From NCBI GenBank assembly GCA_020631735.1, contig CM036191.1:41275335-41339334 (forward strand): DNA of 64,000 bases, given 5' to 3'. The notes beneath the pieces were generated by a model that saw only the letters and a program-made list of their open reading frames with translations, did not search any database and was not told the origin of the DNA. The first letter of the stretch is position 1; each line of letters begins with the position of its first letter. Below, one piece after another: positions 51,958-63,550 of the stretch. The translations under genes were made by a program, and so were the position numbers. This stretch comes from Saccharum officinarum (taxonomy: Eukaryota > Streptophyta > Magnoliopsida > Poales > Poaceae).

Positions 51958-54622
51958 TACGCTCAAAGCACTGTTGGAAACACCGCCATGCTACGTCGCC
52001 ATGCATGATGCATGCTACGCTCAAGAGTCAGTGTACGTCATCATGATGCACGATGGTATGCTCAAAGCACTGTTATCGTGTGGAGTCATGACAATATCTT
52101 TTGGTTACCTCTGTCTGTCCTTAACTAAACCAATCATATTTGGCTATTAACATGGTCTCATGTTTTTAAGCGAAGCATATGTGAGTTTAAAAAGACATAA
52201 CAAAGATAGCAATGATGTATAATCCATCGCCTGCTTTTGCTCTAAATGTGATGCATGCATTGGCTATTTTTTATTCTAATAAGGATTATATATACTAGTC
52301 CATCAACCCGTGCGGGTAGGAGCTTAATTATTTGAGATACCTTAGCAATAGAAAACTATGTTTAATATATGTTAAAGTAAAAACTACTACATTCAGTTGA
52401 CTTTTATTTTAATACAGAGTTCCACACATGTTTAGAATTGGCATTGGCACATCTGAGAGACATCGTTGTGGCTTTGCTAATAGAGTTCATTAATTTGGTT
52501 CCACGGTTGGATATTTTCTTCTCCTTCCTTTCTTTTGTGCCCCATCTTATTGTATATTATATGGGCGTGTTGGATATCCTTCTTTAATAATTTAATTGTA
52601 TAGATAACAATATTGAAATACTATTATCTTTTTAATGATAGATGTGGATAACTTAGGGATTATTTTGAATTATAGACATAATGGTAGAGTCATATTTAAC
52701 GTATCTAATAATACTTTTTCTTGTAAAACATAACATATTATATGGCTTTTATTGATGAATTTTAGTGGGTCATACGAATTAACAGGAGTTAAGCCAAAAA
52801 AATATTATTAACTTTGAAGCTAAGCAAATTTTTTTATGAAAGATTGTAGCGATTTATTGGGACATTTCAATGAGTCGGTCCTAACCGTGTTTATGTATGC
52901 ATAGCACGGCACAATAGATGGTCCTAGAGACAGACCGTTGATAGTCCGGTCTCAATGGATAGTTTTATGGTGTTGTACTATTTTGAAGACTGCCATGTCA
53001 TACAGAATGAAAAATAAAACTTAACATACACTCGCAATGCAGAGTTTCATTCTATATTTTTATAGGCATTAAATTTCATGACTACCTATATGGCAACCTA
53101 TTTAATCCAAATGAAACTTTCACTAAGATTGACCTAATAAAAAATAGAAGGTTGTCTAGGGAGGCTAGATGGATACTCGTGTATATTTTGTTACTCTTAT
53201 AGAATAAGAATAAAATGATTTTGTATCTTTCACATCCCCTTTCTTCTCTTTGCGGTCTGCAGGCTCACGCTCTTAGCACCAGCAGCAGCTCGGAAAAGAA
53301 AGACTTGGGCGCAGTGAGCAGTGCGCTAAGTCGAGGCACGCTGCAATCTCTTGCTTCTTGGTTCTAATTTCTCCTGTACTGTATATATATAGACCTTAAT
53401 CTGCTCATCACTAATTAATTCACCAATTAAGATTCAGTAGTTTAAAAAGCAGTGATTAATTAATAAGTATTGTAAGAATAATTTGTGGCCTACAGAATTA
53501 CCTGAATATATTGAAACTGATTTTTAGATTTTTCATAATTCTTTTCTTGGCCTAATCTCACTTAACGTTTTGCTAACCATTGCAACTTATAAACATAAAA
53601 ACATAATAATGATGGCACTAATTTACCTTTTTTTGTAGATCGTAGGAGACAGTTCAGATCGTAAATGGATTCAGCATGACGGCCACATACTTTTGGTCGG
53701 TGAATGATGAAAACAATAGACCTTCTAGTAAACTGAAAAATATAATAATGATGGCATTAATTTACCTTTTTCACATAGATCAGAGGAGATAGATTAGATC
53801 ACAAATGGATTCAGCAAGACAGCCGTACCTTTGCTTGGTGAATGAGGTAAACAATAGACCCATGCCGACGATGGAAATAACGGGAGGATGAGCAGTGAAT
53901 AAATGGATTCTTGTGGTGAATTGATGAATTTTTGTTTCCACGTGGTTGGCAAAAATATATAAAGGCAATTCTGTATGACCGTACCTTCAGTTTTTGGATG
54001 ATGAAAAAACGATTGGCCTGTTAGTAGGTGGCCCATAAAATTTATAAAAGGCACTTCGGCAGATGTATATCTATTTTGTTGGATCAAGAATTTTTGTTAA
54101 TATATTAACAGCATGGACGTACATACAGGTACTTGATTGGATGGATTTAATTTGTTGGAGAAGATAGATTGCGTCTGATATCTTTTATCTAGAAGAATGT
54201 TTGTTTTTGTTATAATAATATATAATATTTTTCTATTTTTAATCTATAATGACAAAGGTGGGTTATTTTCTAGATAACAAAATAAATCCAATGGTCATTG
54301 GTGGTCACGGACTTTCGATTTGATGGCCGGATGTTTCTGACTAATGTGAGAATTTCTATCATTTATTTTTTTTTCTAGCGCATTCGGTAAGAATTAACGT
54401 GGAGCCTCCGTTGGGGTCTCCAATTAGTAATAGTAAGATTATATATGAATATCGACCATTGTTGGACAACTTTGTGCGAACTTTAGGCTGACTGCCGGCT
54501 CTCTATACTCTCCTGCCTTCCTCCCTGACTTTCAACCCCAATCCAAATCTGCCACGCCTCCTGCTTCAAACTGCTCGCTTGGATAACGACACCATGCGCA
54601 ACAGCAGCTCCACCTCAGCCTT
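51958..54622. other. AT-rich intergenic DNA without a supported gene
   Basis: Bases 51958-52110 continue the 3' flank of the inhibitor unit (as at 10886-10950). After that I see no gene. A pair of direct repeats lies at 53600-53725 and 53742-53862. The phrase actagtccatcaacccgtgc at 52296 resembles an insertion end. Confidence 0.45.
53600..53862. repeat. Direct repeat pair, unit about 120 bp
   Basis: Both units share ataataatgatggca..taatttacctttt, gatcgtaggagaca..agatc, aaatggattcagca, gcc and ggtgaatga..aaacaatagacc. They begin near 53604 and 53744. A weaker third trace is at 53978-54020. Confidence 0.65.
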
Positions 54623-54866
54623 AGGCCCAGTTTAGATCCAGAAAATTTTGCAAAAGAACAGTAGATTCTCCGTCACATCGAATCTTTGGACGCATGTATG
54701 AAGCATTAAATATAGATAAAAAATAAAACTAATTACACAGTTTAGACGAAATGGACGAGACGAATCTTTTAAGCCTAATTAGACCATAATTGAACACTAA
54801 TTGTCAAATAACAACGAAAATGCTACAGTTGCATTTTGCCAAAAATTTTGGCAACTAAACACGGGC
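54623..54866. mobile_element. MITE, GGCC..GTTTAG family, member 1
   Basis: Left end ggcccagtttagatcc, right end ctaaacacgggc. The interior has gacgagacgaatctttt and attaaatatagataaa boxes, shared with the members that follow and with 11442-11674. Confidence 0.65.
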
Positions 54867-54924
54867 TTACTTGGCCAATTAAAACGGACTTTTGCTACCC
54901 TATCCACTGGCAATGGAAATTCTA

Positions 54925-55200
54925 GGGCCGTGTTTAGATCGGCTGATTTGGGAGGGCTGATTTTGCATAGTGCAAGATTCTACACTGTAGCATTTCGTTT
55001 GTATTTGTAAATTTTTGTCCAAACATTGATTAAGTAGGCTCAAAATGTTCGTCTCGTAAAGTACAACAAAACTGTACAATTAGTTTTTTTTATTTTATCT
55101 ATATTTAGTACTCCATGCATGTGCCGGCATTTTGATGTGACGGGGAATCTTCTTTTTGCATAGTGAAATTTGGGGTGAAATTTGGTATCTAAACAGGCCC
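54925..55200. mobile_element. MITE, same family, member 2
   Basis: Left end gggccgtgtttagatc and right end gtatctaaacaggccc are inverted termini. A ctag flanks both sides. It is in the opposite orientation to member 3. Confidence 0.7.
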
Positions 55201-55229
55201 TAGGCTGTGAAGCAACTAATGCAATCTGA

Positions 55230-55494
55230 CCCCTTGTTTAGTTCCCCCAATTCTCCCCCAAATTTCACTATGCAAAAAGAAGATTCCCTGTCACATCAAA
55301 ATGTCGGCAAATGCATTGAGTAGTAAATGTTGATGAAATCAAAAATTAATTGCACAGTTTTGTTGTACTTTGCGAGATGAACATTTTAAGCCTAGTTAGT
55401 CAAAATTTGGATAATTTTTACCAAATACAAACGAAATGCTACAGGAATTCTGATACAGTGTTTTTCTTCATAATTCACCGAACTAAACGAGGCC
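55230..55494. mobile_element. MITE, same family, member 3
   Basis: Left end ccccttgtttagttcc and right end gaactaaacgaggcc. The interior is largely the reverse complement of member 2 (aaatttcactatgcaaaaag against ctttttgcatagtgaaattt). Confidence 0.7.
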
Positions 55495-55652
55495 TGAGAT
55501 TCCGAATCGTACACTGTCCCCGGAGCAGGCATGCGGGCCCAGCACCGCGCATGCTTCTTTTACTGGTGAAAAGACCGAGTCCCATGAGTACAAACGTTGC
55601 CAGCCCTTCAATATCTCATTTGGACGGTAGATATCCATGGGAAATTTACATT

Positions 55653-55896
55653 GGGTGTGTTTAGTTCCGCGAAAAGGTGTAAAAAAGTACTGTAGCATGT
55701 TTTGGCTTTATTTGGTAAATAGTGTCCAACCGTTGACTAATTAGGTTCAAAACGTTCGTCTCGCAAAGTACAACCAAGCTGTACAATTAGTTTTTGATTT
55801 CATCTACATTTAGTACTCCATGCATGTATCGCAAGTTTGATGTGACGGGGAATCTTTTGTTTGTACAGTACTTTTTTGAGGAAGTAAACGGAGCCA
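55653..55896. mobile_element. MITE, same family, member 4
   Basis: Left end gggtgtgtttagttcc, right end gaagtaaacggagcc. The interior has acgttcgtctcgcaaagtac and tttagtactccatgcatg boxes, in the same orientation as member 2. Confidence 0.65.
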
Positions 55897-56220
55897 TGGT
55901 GACTCGCTGAAGCAAAGTCACCCAAACCCTGTCCTGCCCTCCTATAGCAGACTAGTACACCACTTCTTGCCGCCCAGCAACCAAGAATAGTCCCCATGCA
56001 CCAAATTCGAACCCAATCAGGCGATTTGACGGCTCTGTAGATACACGGCCAAATATGCTACAGTAGAGGACTCAGTCCAACACGGCTTCGCACGATCTGC
56101 CCGAGTAGAAGAGTATTCACGCTGACCGCACGGACTTAATTTGTGACCCCTTCTGATTTGACTGGTCAAAGAAAAGGCAAAGCTATTCACCACGGCCCAC
56201 CTGTGTTCCTCTTCTGAACA

Positions 56221-56420
56221 CCCTGTGTGTTTAGTTCGCGAAATTTTTTATTATAGCACTTTTGTTTGTATTTAATAATTAGTGTCTAATAATAGACTAA
56301 TTAGGAATTCTGAAAAATTTTCGTCCAAACTGTGGAATTAGTTTTTTTTTCATCTACATTTAATGCTCCTTGCATGCGTCTAAAGATTCGTTGTAACGGG
56401 GAATCCTGAAAAATTTTGGA
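56221..56420. mobile_element. MITE, same family, member 5, right end decayed
   Basis: Left end ccctgtgtgtttagttcg. The interior has catctacatttaatgctcc and tgtaacggggaatc boxes. The right terminal repeat is not clear. Confidence 0.5.
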
Positions 56421-57697
56421 AACCAGCAGCCTTTGGCGCCGGCCTTTAACGCGCGCCATGACTCCTTTCGTGGAACGGACGTGGTTCGGGCAGAAACCTC
56501 GGTAATCCCAAAACGATCCATCTCGCCGGTCTCGTTGCATCCTTTCGTGGAACTATTTGAGATATGCCTAGCAATGTGAGAAAGTTTCGTTCTTATATCT
56601 GGCCCTCTCTATTGCTACAATGACAAGATTCATGCAGATTTACTGAACATCGACAAACACTACCGGATGCGGCCTCTTTGCCGAGTGCTCGAGGCACTCG
56701 GCAAAGGCTTATTTGCACTCGGCAAAGCCTTTGCCGAGTGCCGCACTCGGTAAAGGGCCTTCGGAAATTTTTTTGACGGCAAAGGGCTCTTTGCCGAGTG
56801 CCATTTATCGGGCACTCGGCAAAGACTTCGCCGAGAGCCACGAAGGCACTCGACAAATAAAAGGAGCCGTGATGGCCTGGACACACTTGACGGAGTCTTT
56901 GCTGAGGGCCGTCCCAGCCGGCATTCGGCAAAGACATTAATAATTTTTTTAAAAAAATTCTTTGCCGAGAGCCATCCCAGCCGGTTCTCGGCAAAGAAAT
57001 TATTTTTTTAAAAAAAATTATTTGCCGAGTGTCTTCTCAGTGGGCACTCGACAAAGAAATTAATTTTTTAAATTTTTTTTTGCCGAGTGTCCTACCACAT
57101 GCACTCGGCAAAGAAGCGAAATAGTATTTTCTCCTGAAATTCTTTGCCGAGTGCTATGGCCAGAGCACTCGGCAAAGTGCCTAGCTTTGCCGAGTGCTTT
57201 GGTCAAGGAACTCGGCAAAGAGCCAAAAATTCAAAAAAAAATTTCTGTTTTTTACATTCCATCGACACAAGCAGTTATATATATATATATCAACCATCAC
57301 ATATATCAGAATCATCACATATATATCACAAACAAACCAGTTTTCTCACAATATATCACAACCACAAGTCACATCCACAAATCATAATATATCACAACCA
57401 TAAGTCACGTGTTCATCATCATTCACAAGTTTATTACGACAAGTCCATCAAATCCAAGCACAAGTCACAACCACGAACCACAAATCACGCTCAAGTCCAA
57501 ACACATCTCCAAACATGAGTCCTCACCAAGCTGGTCTCTGAGACGCTGGTGAAGCAAAGCCTACCTCACCAGGTGATGCATTAGCGGGATTATTCGAACC
57601 GGCCGACGGAGGCTGCACAAAGGAGAAGAGATTGCACATGTTACATAGGATTATTTGGATAGCTAATGTACGAACTTAGAGACAATCCTATCAACTT

Positions 57698-57894
57698 GGC
57701 ACCACACCACGACCAACACCACACCACCACCATCACAACACCATCACCACCACCACATCACCACCACTACCACCACCACACCACCACCAATACCACCACC
57801 ACCACACCACCACCACACTACCATCACCACCACCACCACCACATCACCACCACCACCACCACCACCAAATCACCACCACCATCACCACCACCAT
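57698..57894. repeat. (CCA/CAC)n microsatellite, about 195 bp
   Basis: Nearly pure accacc repeats with occasional T. It lies between the subterminal region and the gene of the CACTA element. Translated Thr/His/Pro frames here are artefacts. Confidence 0.9.
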
Positions 57895-57946
57895 CTAGTC
57901 TAGTAATCTAGGAAGGTTCTATGTCTATAGCTAGTCTAGGGTTGTT

Positions 57947-59235
57947 CTATGTCATACAAGCAAAGCACAAGCGTAAAGTGAAGAGTACGAAACTTACAGA
58001 AGTAGCTATAGTAGGAAGTGGAGGAGCTGACAACTGCATAGGTACACCCGTTGCTTGCCCAAGACTTTGCATGATCTGCATCATTTCTGCCAGCCTCTTC
58101 TCCTGGGCCTTGAACGCGCCCCTCTGGACCTCGAACGCGGCCTTCTGGACCTGCAGCTCTGCGTTGAGTTGCGCGGTCTGCTCTTGACTTTGCCTACGTG
58201 TTTCTTCTAGCTCGGCCTGCAATATTTCACTCCAAGGTTTCAGTAACGCAAATCTAATTCAGGTGTGTAAAGATCAACGTACGACGAGTAAAATAGGTAT
58301 TACCTGGAGTGCGTCGACCCGTTGCAGTGCTGGACTAGGCCATGGGCGTATGGGCTGGCTGGAGCTCGTGCTCCGGGCTCGGATAGCGTCGAGAGAGGGA
58401 ATAGTGGTGGAGTCGATGGCACTGTTTGCAATCCACAACCGCCCGTGCTTCTTGCCTCCTCCGAGCCTCATGATGGCCTCTGTAGCAATGTGCTCAGTGC
58501 ACACATTGTAATCAGGCCCATGGATATCCCTGACCGCTGATGTGTACTCTTGGACTTTAGTGTACACGGTCAGGTCGGAGTACGCCAAGGCGGGGCAGCT
58601 GGGTCGAAGGAGACGGAGGATGACGCCCTGCCCTTGTGGGACATAGCCCACGCCGAGAAATCCGAGACCACCTTGGTCGGGTGCGTAGCCTCCTGTGAGA
58701 AAGACGGCAAGATGGATGGTGAGAAATCAGACAGAATTGAGCGTCAAACTAGAAAAAGAAATCACGTACGTATGCTTGTTTGAATGCGGGAGGCTCCGGT
58801 TGCCTTGATGGTGAGTTCCACCTTGCCTCAGCAGACGCTGGCCCTGTTTTGCCTCGTGGGTTTCCTAATAGCCCTCTGAGAACCACTTGTCCACGATCAT
58901 GGCCCAGCGCTCGGGATAGGTTTGGCACCACCAGGGAATCACCTACAAGTCATCGAGTATTTGACATATAAGAAGATCAAACTGAACCTACTTAAACTCA
59001 AAACGAATCAATATCAATGTTATTCATGTACATCCAAGTAATGTTCCCAGGTCAGCGTCGTCTGTCTTGCTTGAGCCTTGAAGAGGGACTCTCCAAGTAC
59101 CGACGTGTGGTAGTCTATGTGGGCCGGGACGCGCGTCTTGTGGTGCATGTCGGTGATGTACTTCCTACAGGCTGTAGAAGCCACCTGATCCGCCTGGTTC
59201 TCAAGTCCTTCTTCGGGCCTGAAATACTTCTGCAT
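57947..59235 (-). pseudogene. Ptta/En-Spm-type CACTA protein, frame-broken
   Basis: Minus-strand coding remains of the element's DNA-binding type protein. From 59235: PEEGLENQADQVASTACRKY and LGESLFKAQARQTTLTWEHY. Around 58930-58760, with a stop and frame change: YPERWAMIVDKWFSEGY then THHQGNRSLP. From 58651: SDLTVYTKVQEYTSAVRDIH and EAIMRLGGGKKHGRLWIANS. From 58222: MQAELEETRRQSQEQTAQLN, a coiled-coil tail, ending QSLGQATGVPMQLSAPPLPT. The order and phrases fit the plant transposase (Ptta/En/Spm) family. Stops and frame changes between the blocks, some of them at introns, mean no complete product. The N-terminal part would lie in the N gap. Confidence 0.7.
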
Positions 59236-59269
59236 AAAAAAACGATGTATCCATTCATTGTTTCATGAA

Positions 59270-59369
59270 NNNNNNNNNNNNNNNNNNNNNNNNNNNNNNN
59301 NNNNNNNNNNNNNNNNNNNNNNNNNNNNNNNNNNNNNNNNNNNNNNNNNNNNNNNNNNNNNNNNNNNNN
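59270..59369. other. Assembly gap, 100 N
   Basis: Exactly 100 N, the conventional length for a gap of unknown size. It cuts the CACTA element. Confidence 0.98.
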
Positions 59370-60117
59370 CACCAAACTCCTCATTCCCTTCCTTCGCTTG
59401 CAATTCAGCGCAAAGCCAACCACCATTCCAGTTGTCATCAGACAGAAAGAGGGAAAACACGAACACGTGTACGGACCAATGTGCACCGCCTGGTCACAAA
59501 GCTTGACGATCTCGACGAGGTGCCGCCATTCCAGTTCATATATATGTACTGCTACTATACACATATAAGTATTAGTGTACGCTTTTTGTGTCACTTGAAA
59601 TGCGTAATGTTTGAGACCAGTCGTGTCCACTAATGTCACCCACGTTTTGACCAAAAATAAGAATCGAGCAATTTATTTGCATCTGGTCAAACATTGCTTG
59701 ATATACAACTACTTAGTCGCTTACTACTAGTGGTACAACCGCCATCAGGTCAACACACGAGTTAATACTACCTGCACGTGGTATTTGACACACGCACACA
59801 CAATCTTGTACTAGTGGTACAGCGCTCAACTTCTTTATTTATTTATTTCCATCCATTTTCTCCGCTAAGAAGTAAGAACACAATTTCCTCCCTCGTTGTT
59901 TTGGACTTCCAAAAGGCAAAAAAAAAGGGGACTTGTTGATGTACAGTTATTTTTTTAAATAATCTCCTTGATGGACAATTAAGATTTTAATAATGTTTAA
60001 CACTGCAGTGCTGTGCTGAATATACTATTTTTTTAATTCATGTCCCTTTCTGTGTAACGACCAGTACTTAGATCCCATCTAACCCCAGCATTAGCACAGC
60101 CTCCTCTGAATCTCTCG
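59370..60117. other. Intergenic DNA upstream of the ATP-citrate lyase gene
   Basis: No gene is seen. The sequence after the gap does not continue the CACTA reading frames. tactagtggtacaaccgc/tactagtggtacagcgc occurs twice (59725, 59810). The last 300 bp are the likely promoter of the gene at 60244. Confidence 0.5.
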
Positions 60118-60118
60118 G

Positions 60119-60128
60119 TATATATAAA
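60119..60128 (+). promoter_or_regulatory. TATA box of the ATP-citrate lyase gene
   Basis: tatatataaa lies 116 bp before the ATG, followed by a pyrimidine-rich leader (ccatcctctgttcttccctc), a common arrangement in grass housekeeping genes. Confidence 0.6.
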
Positions 60129-60243
60129 TGAAACCATCCTCTGTTCTTCCCTCTCGCTGACTGACTAACGTGCCCGGCACGCCCAGCGCCACTCACCAAC
60201 CCGCCCACCTTCCAGTCCAACACCTCCTTCTCCGTCCGTCGCC

Positions 60244-63200
60244 ATGGCGCGCAAGAAGATCCGGGAGTACGACTCCAAGCGCCTCCTCAAGGAGCACCTC
60301 AAGCGCCTCGCCGGCATCGACCTCACCATCCTCTCCGCCCAGGTCAGTGCCTCTGCGTCCGCGTCGCCTCCCTCCCGGCCTCCTCCTGACTCTTCCCGGA
60401 CTGGATCTGCCGCCGCGTGCTCGGTTTCACGTGATCTTGCCCGGGGTAGTGCAAAGATCGGTTTTGATGAGCGCCGGACGGATTAAGCAGCCGCATTCCT
60501 AGGATTTTAGCACCGGATGGTTCGAGGGTATTGCCTTCATTGGTAGGAAATGTGGCGTGTTAGGAATTAGGATGGGGATCTGGACAGACAGAGGTTGAGT
60601 GGAGATCCATTTTGTCGCAGGCTGGTGCTATGCCTGAAAAGGTGCGATTTTTTATTTTTTATCCAACTGATATGAGCTATTGTTGCTTGCTGCAGGTCAA
60701 TACTCCAATGTCAGTAGTGTGTGGTAGGTAGGACGGAGGAGTCTATAAGCAGAACTATTCATTTAGCCAGATCTGGTGGTTGTTTGGCCGTGTAGTGTGA
60801 TTTGCTTATTCAGGCCTGTCTAAATTATTATGTCTAAAGCAGTTTGGATCCGTAGGACAGTGACAGGGGAGCTCAGATTGTTGAATCTGGGTATTTGGGT
60901 ATTTTAAGTAACTGTACAATAGGCATACAAAAGAAATCCAAGATCTCCGGTTTGAATTAGTATAAAATTGTACTCTGGGTGGTTCCAGTCTTATACTACT
61001 ATTGATGATGATTGGACACAGTGTCATGTCGCCAGATAATAATTGACAAAAACAAGTAAAGACTGAATTTTGTACCTTGCTTAATGACAGATCACACAGT
61101 CAACAGACTTTGCAGAGCTTCTAAGCCAGCAGCCATGGCTGTCAACCATGAAGCTTGTGGTGAAGCCCGACATGCTTTTGGGAAGCGTGGGAAGAGCGGC
61201 CTTGTGGCTCTCAACTTGGATTTCGATCAAGTGAAGGAGTTTGTCAAGGAGCGGCTGGGAGTTGAGGTATAGCGGTTGCTTTTGTGAAAAGGCTTTTCCT
61301 CGACATGTTACATGAGTTGATTTTCCTTTTTCGTGATCCATTAATTTTCAGGTTGAGATGGGCGGCTGCAAGGCTCCAATCACGACCTTCATCGTTGAGC
61401 CGTTTGTGCCCCATGATCAAGAGTACTACCTTTCGATTGTTTCAGAGAGGTTGGGCAGCACCATCAGCTTCTCAGAGTGTGGAGGGATTGAGATCGAGGA
61501 GAACTGGGACAAGGTTAAGACGATTTTTCTTCCTACTGAGAAGCCAATGACACCTGATTCATGTGCCCCATTGATTGCGACCCTTCCACTGGAGGTACTT
61601 GTTGCTTTCCTCCTTAGTTACAACCCCAATACCTCCATGTTATCTCATTTCTCACATTGGAGGTACTCCTTGTTTGCTGGTCAGGCACGCGGAAAAATTG
61701 GTGACTTCATTAAAGGAGTGTTTGCTGTCTTCCAAGGTACCGCAGATTTGGGAAATGTTCATTTGCCAGATGTAGTGAATTAAAAATCGCACATGTCGCT
61801 GTATTTCCTGATTTGCCATGCTGATAAGAATTCTGCTCCTTCTGCAGACTTGGATTTCTCGTTTCTTGAGATGAATCCGTTCACCATGGTCAATGGGGAA
61901 CCATATCCTCTGGACATGAGAGGAGAACTAGATGACACAGCAGCTTTCAAGAACTTCAAGAAGTGAGTCTCAGATTTCCCAGGGATACCATTGCTTCATG
62001 TCATAGTTGGATTTACTCTTACTTATCAATTGTGCAGGTGGGGAGGTATAGAATTTCCTCTACCTTTTGGAAGAGTACTCAGCCCTACAGAAAGTTTCAT
62101 CCATGAACTAGATGAGAAGGTATTGATCTCAGGGCTATGTTTTTATCTTTCCTTTTTGTTTCTGAGGTCTATCACCTCTAAAATAATCAGTTTCCATGAG
62201 CAATACTGGATCTGCAGTATATTTTGTTGACTTGTGCGTTAATTCGCCAACCTTGTTATTTCAGACAAGTGCCTCTCTGAAGTTCACAGTTTTGAACCCG
62301 AAAGGTCGTATTTGGACAATGGTTGCTGGTGGTGGTGCTAGTGTCATATATGCTGATACAGTAAGCATCAATTTGTATCCTATTTTTATTTACCCATAAA
62401 AAGATTTTCATGCTGATGCCTGTTAAACTGTTCAACTATATTTAGCTGCCATGATGAAATTATTCCCCCATGTACCAGGTTGGAGACTTGGGGTACGCGT
62501 CAGAGCTTGGAAACTATGCAGAGTATAGTGGTGCTCCTAATGAGGAGGAGGTTCTGAATTATGCTAGAGTTGTACTTGATGTAAGCAAACACTGTAACCT
62601 TGTCAATGCTGCTCTTAACTCCACCTTAGGACCATCTTCTGGTCAGGACAATGTTAGGATCATCTGTTAACCATACAATTAAATGCAGTGTGCAACCGCC
62701 GATCCTGATGGCCGCAAGAGAGCCCTTCTCATTGGAGGTGGCATAGCTAACTTCACTGATGTTGCTGCCACATTCAATGGCATCATCCGGGCCTTAAGAG
62801 AGAAGGTACCTAAGACCACTCACTTCAGAATCCTCGCTGATGTTTGGCACCACTCATATCTGTTCACCTAATTGATTCTTCACCAATCGTCACACAATTC
62901 AACTTTCAGGAATCCAAGTTGAAGGCATCAAGGATGCACATTTATGTTCGCCGAGGTGGCCCAAATTACCAATCCGGACTGGCCAAAATGCGCAAGCTTG
63001 GTGCAGAACTCGGTGTTCCAATTGAGGTACTGATCTAGTTGCCTTTAAGCATATTGGAAAACTTTTTGATGGAAACCCTTTAGCTCAGAAAACAGATGTG
63101 AAAAAGAATATTCAACCGTTTGTTGTTGGTAGTTGCGAATCGTTGTCAGCAGTCCACATAGATGCCCTGATTGTGATTTGAAAAATCCACTGCAGGTGTA

Positions 63201-63267
63201 TGGGCCAGAAGCGACTATGACTGGAATCTGCAAACAAGCAATTCAATGCATCATGGCTGCAGCATAA
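60244..63267 (+). CDS. ACLA: ATP-citrate lyase subunit A, 11 exons, one-base frameshift in exon 2 as assembled
   Basis: Subunit A of the cytosolic heteromeric ATP-citrate lyase. With subunit B it turns citrate, ATP and CoA into acetyl-CoA and oxaloacetate, feeding wax, sterol and flavonoid synthesis. Exons: 60244-60342 ([20 protein letters not shown]), 61091-61266, 61352-61594 ([20 protein letters not shown]), 61685-61736, 61848-61962, 62038-62119, 62265-62360 ([20 protein letters not shown]), 62479-62580, 62689-62805, 62910-63026, 63196-63267 (ends CIMAAA). All introns are GT-AG and all phases fit. The exons sum to 1271 nt, one short of 1272, the 423 residues usual for plant ACLA. The missing base is a T at 61176-61179: the expected [13 protein letters not shown] reads [13 protein letters not shown]. 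It is either a sequence error in a T run or a recent inactivating change. All other family motifs, including the GGGIANFTD segment, are kept. Confidence 0.93.
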
Positions 63268-63550
63268 TCGGAGCCTAGTTCTGGGTAGTTTGGGATCTGC
63301 AAACACTCAATTGAATGTTTCATGGACTCAGCATAAATGAGAGAGAGTAGTAGTTGCAGTAGTTCACCACACATGATTGTTCTGTCTTTTTTGTTTCAGA
63401 TTTGTTGTAGCGTGTTGTTTGAACTAAACCTTCATAGATTATTACGGCAAAGAAATTACTGCTGTGTTAAAATAAATCATAAGTTTAGTTTCGTGCGTTT
63501 TGGAATGCACATTGAACTGCAATGCAATGAAATGTGCTTGCATTGATTTG
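63268..63550 (+). other. 3' untranslated region and flank of the ATP-citrate lyase gene
   Basis: Short near-repeat of the last coding bases: gggatctgcaaacactcaattgaatg at 63291 echoes ggaatctgcaaacaagcaattcaatg in the last exon, so a local duplication made part of the 3' UTR. A likely polyadenylation signal is aaaataaatc at 63470. Confidence 0.5.

Larger units (their letters stand above)
56658..59269 (-). mobile_element. CACTA element, left end present, right end lost or in the gap
   Basis: The element starts CACTACCGGATGC at 56658. From 56675 to 57235 it carries more than ten direct and inverted copies of ctttgccgagtgc/gcactcggcaaag, subterminal repeats well known from grass CACTA elements. 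Inside are an AT-rich part with tatatcacaa phrases, a CCA-type microsatellite and a decayed minus-strand gene. I find no matching ..CCGGTAGTG terminus before or after the N gap. The element is cut by the gap or truncated. Confidence 0.75.

Noticed and set aside
57666..57911. Thr/His/Pro-rich frame
   Set aside because: Pure product of the CCA microsatellite.
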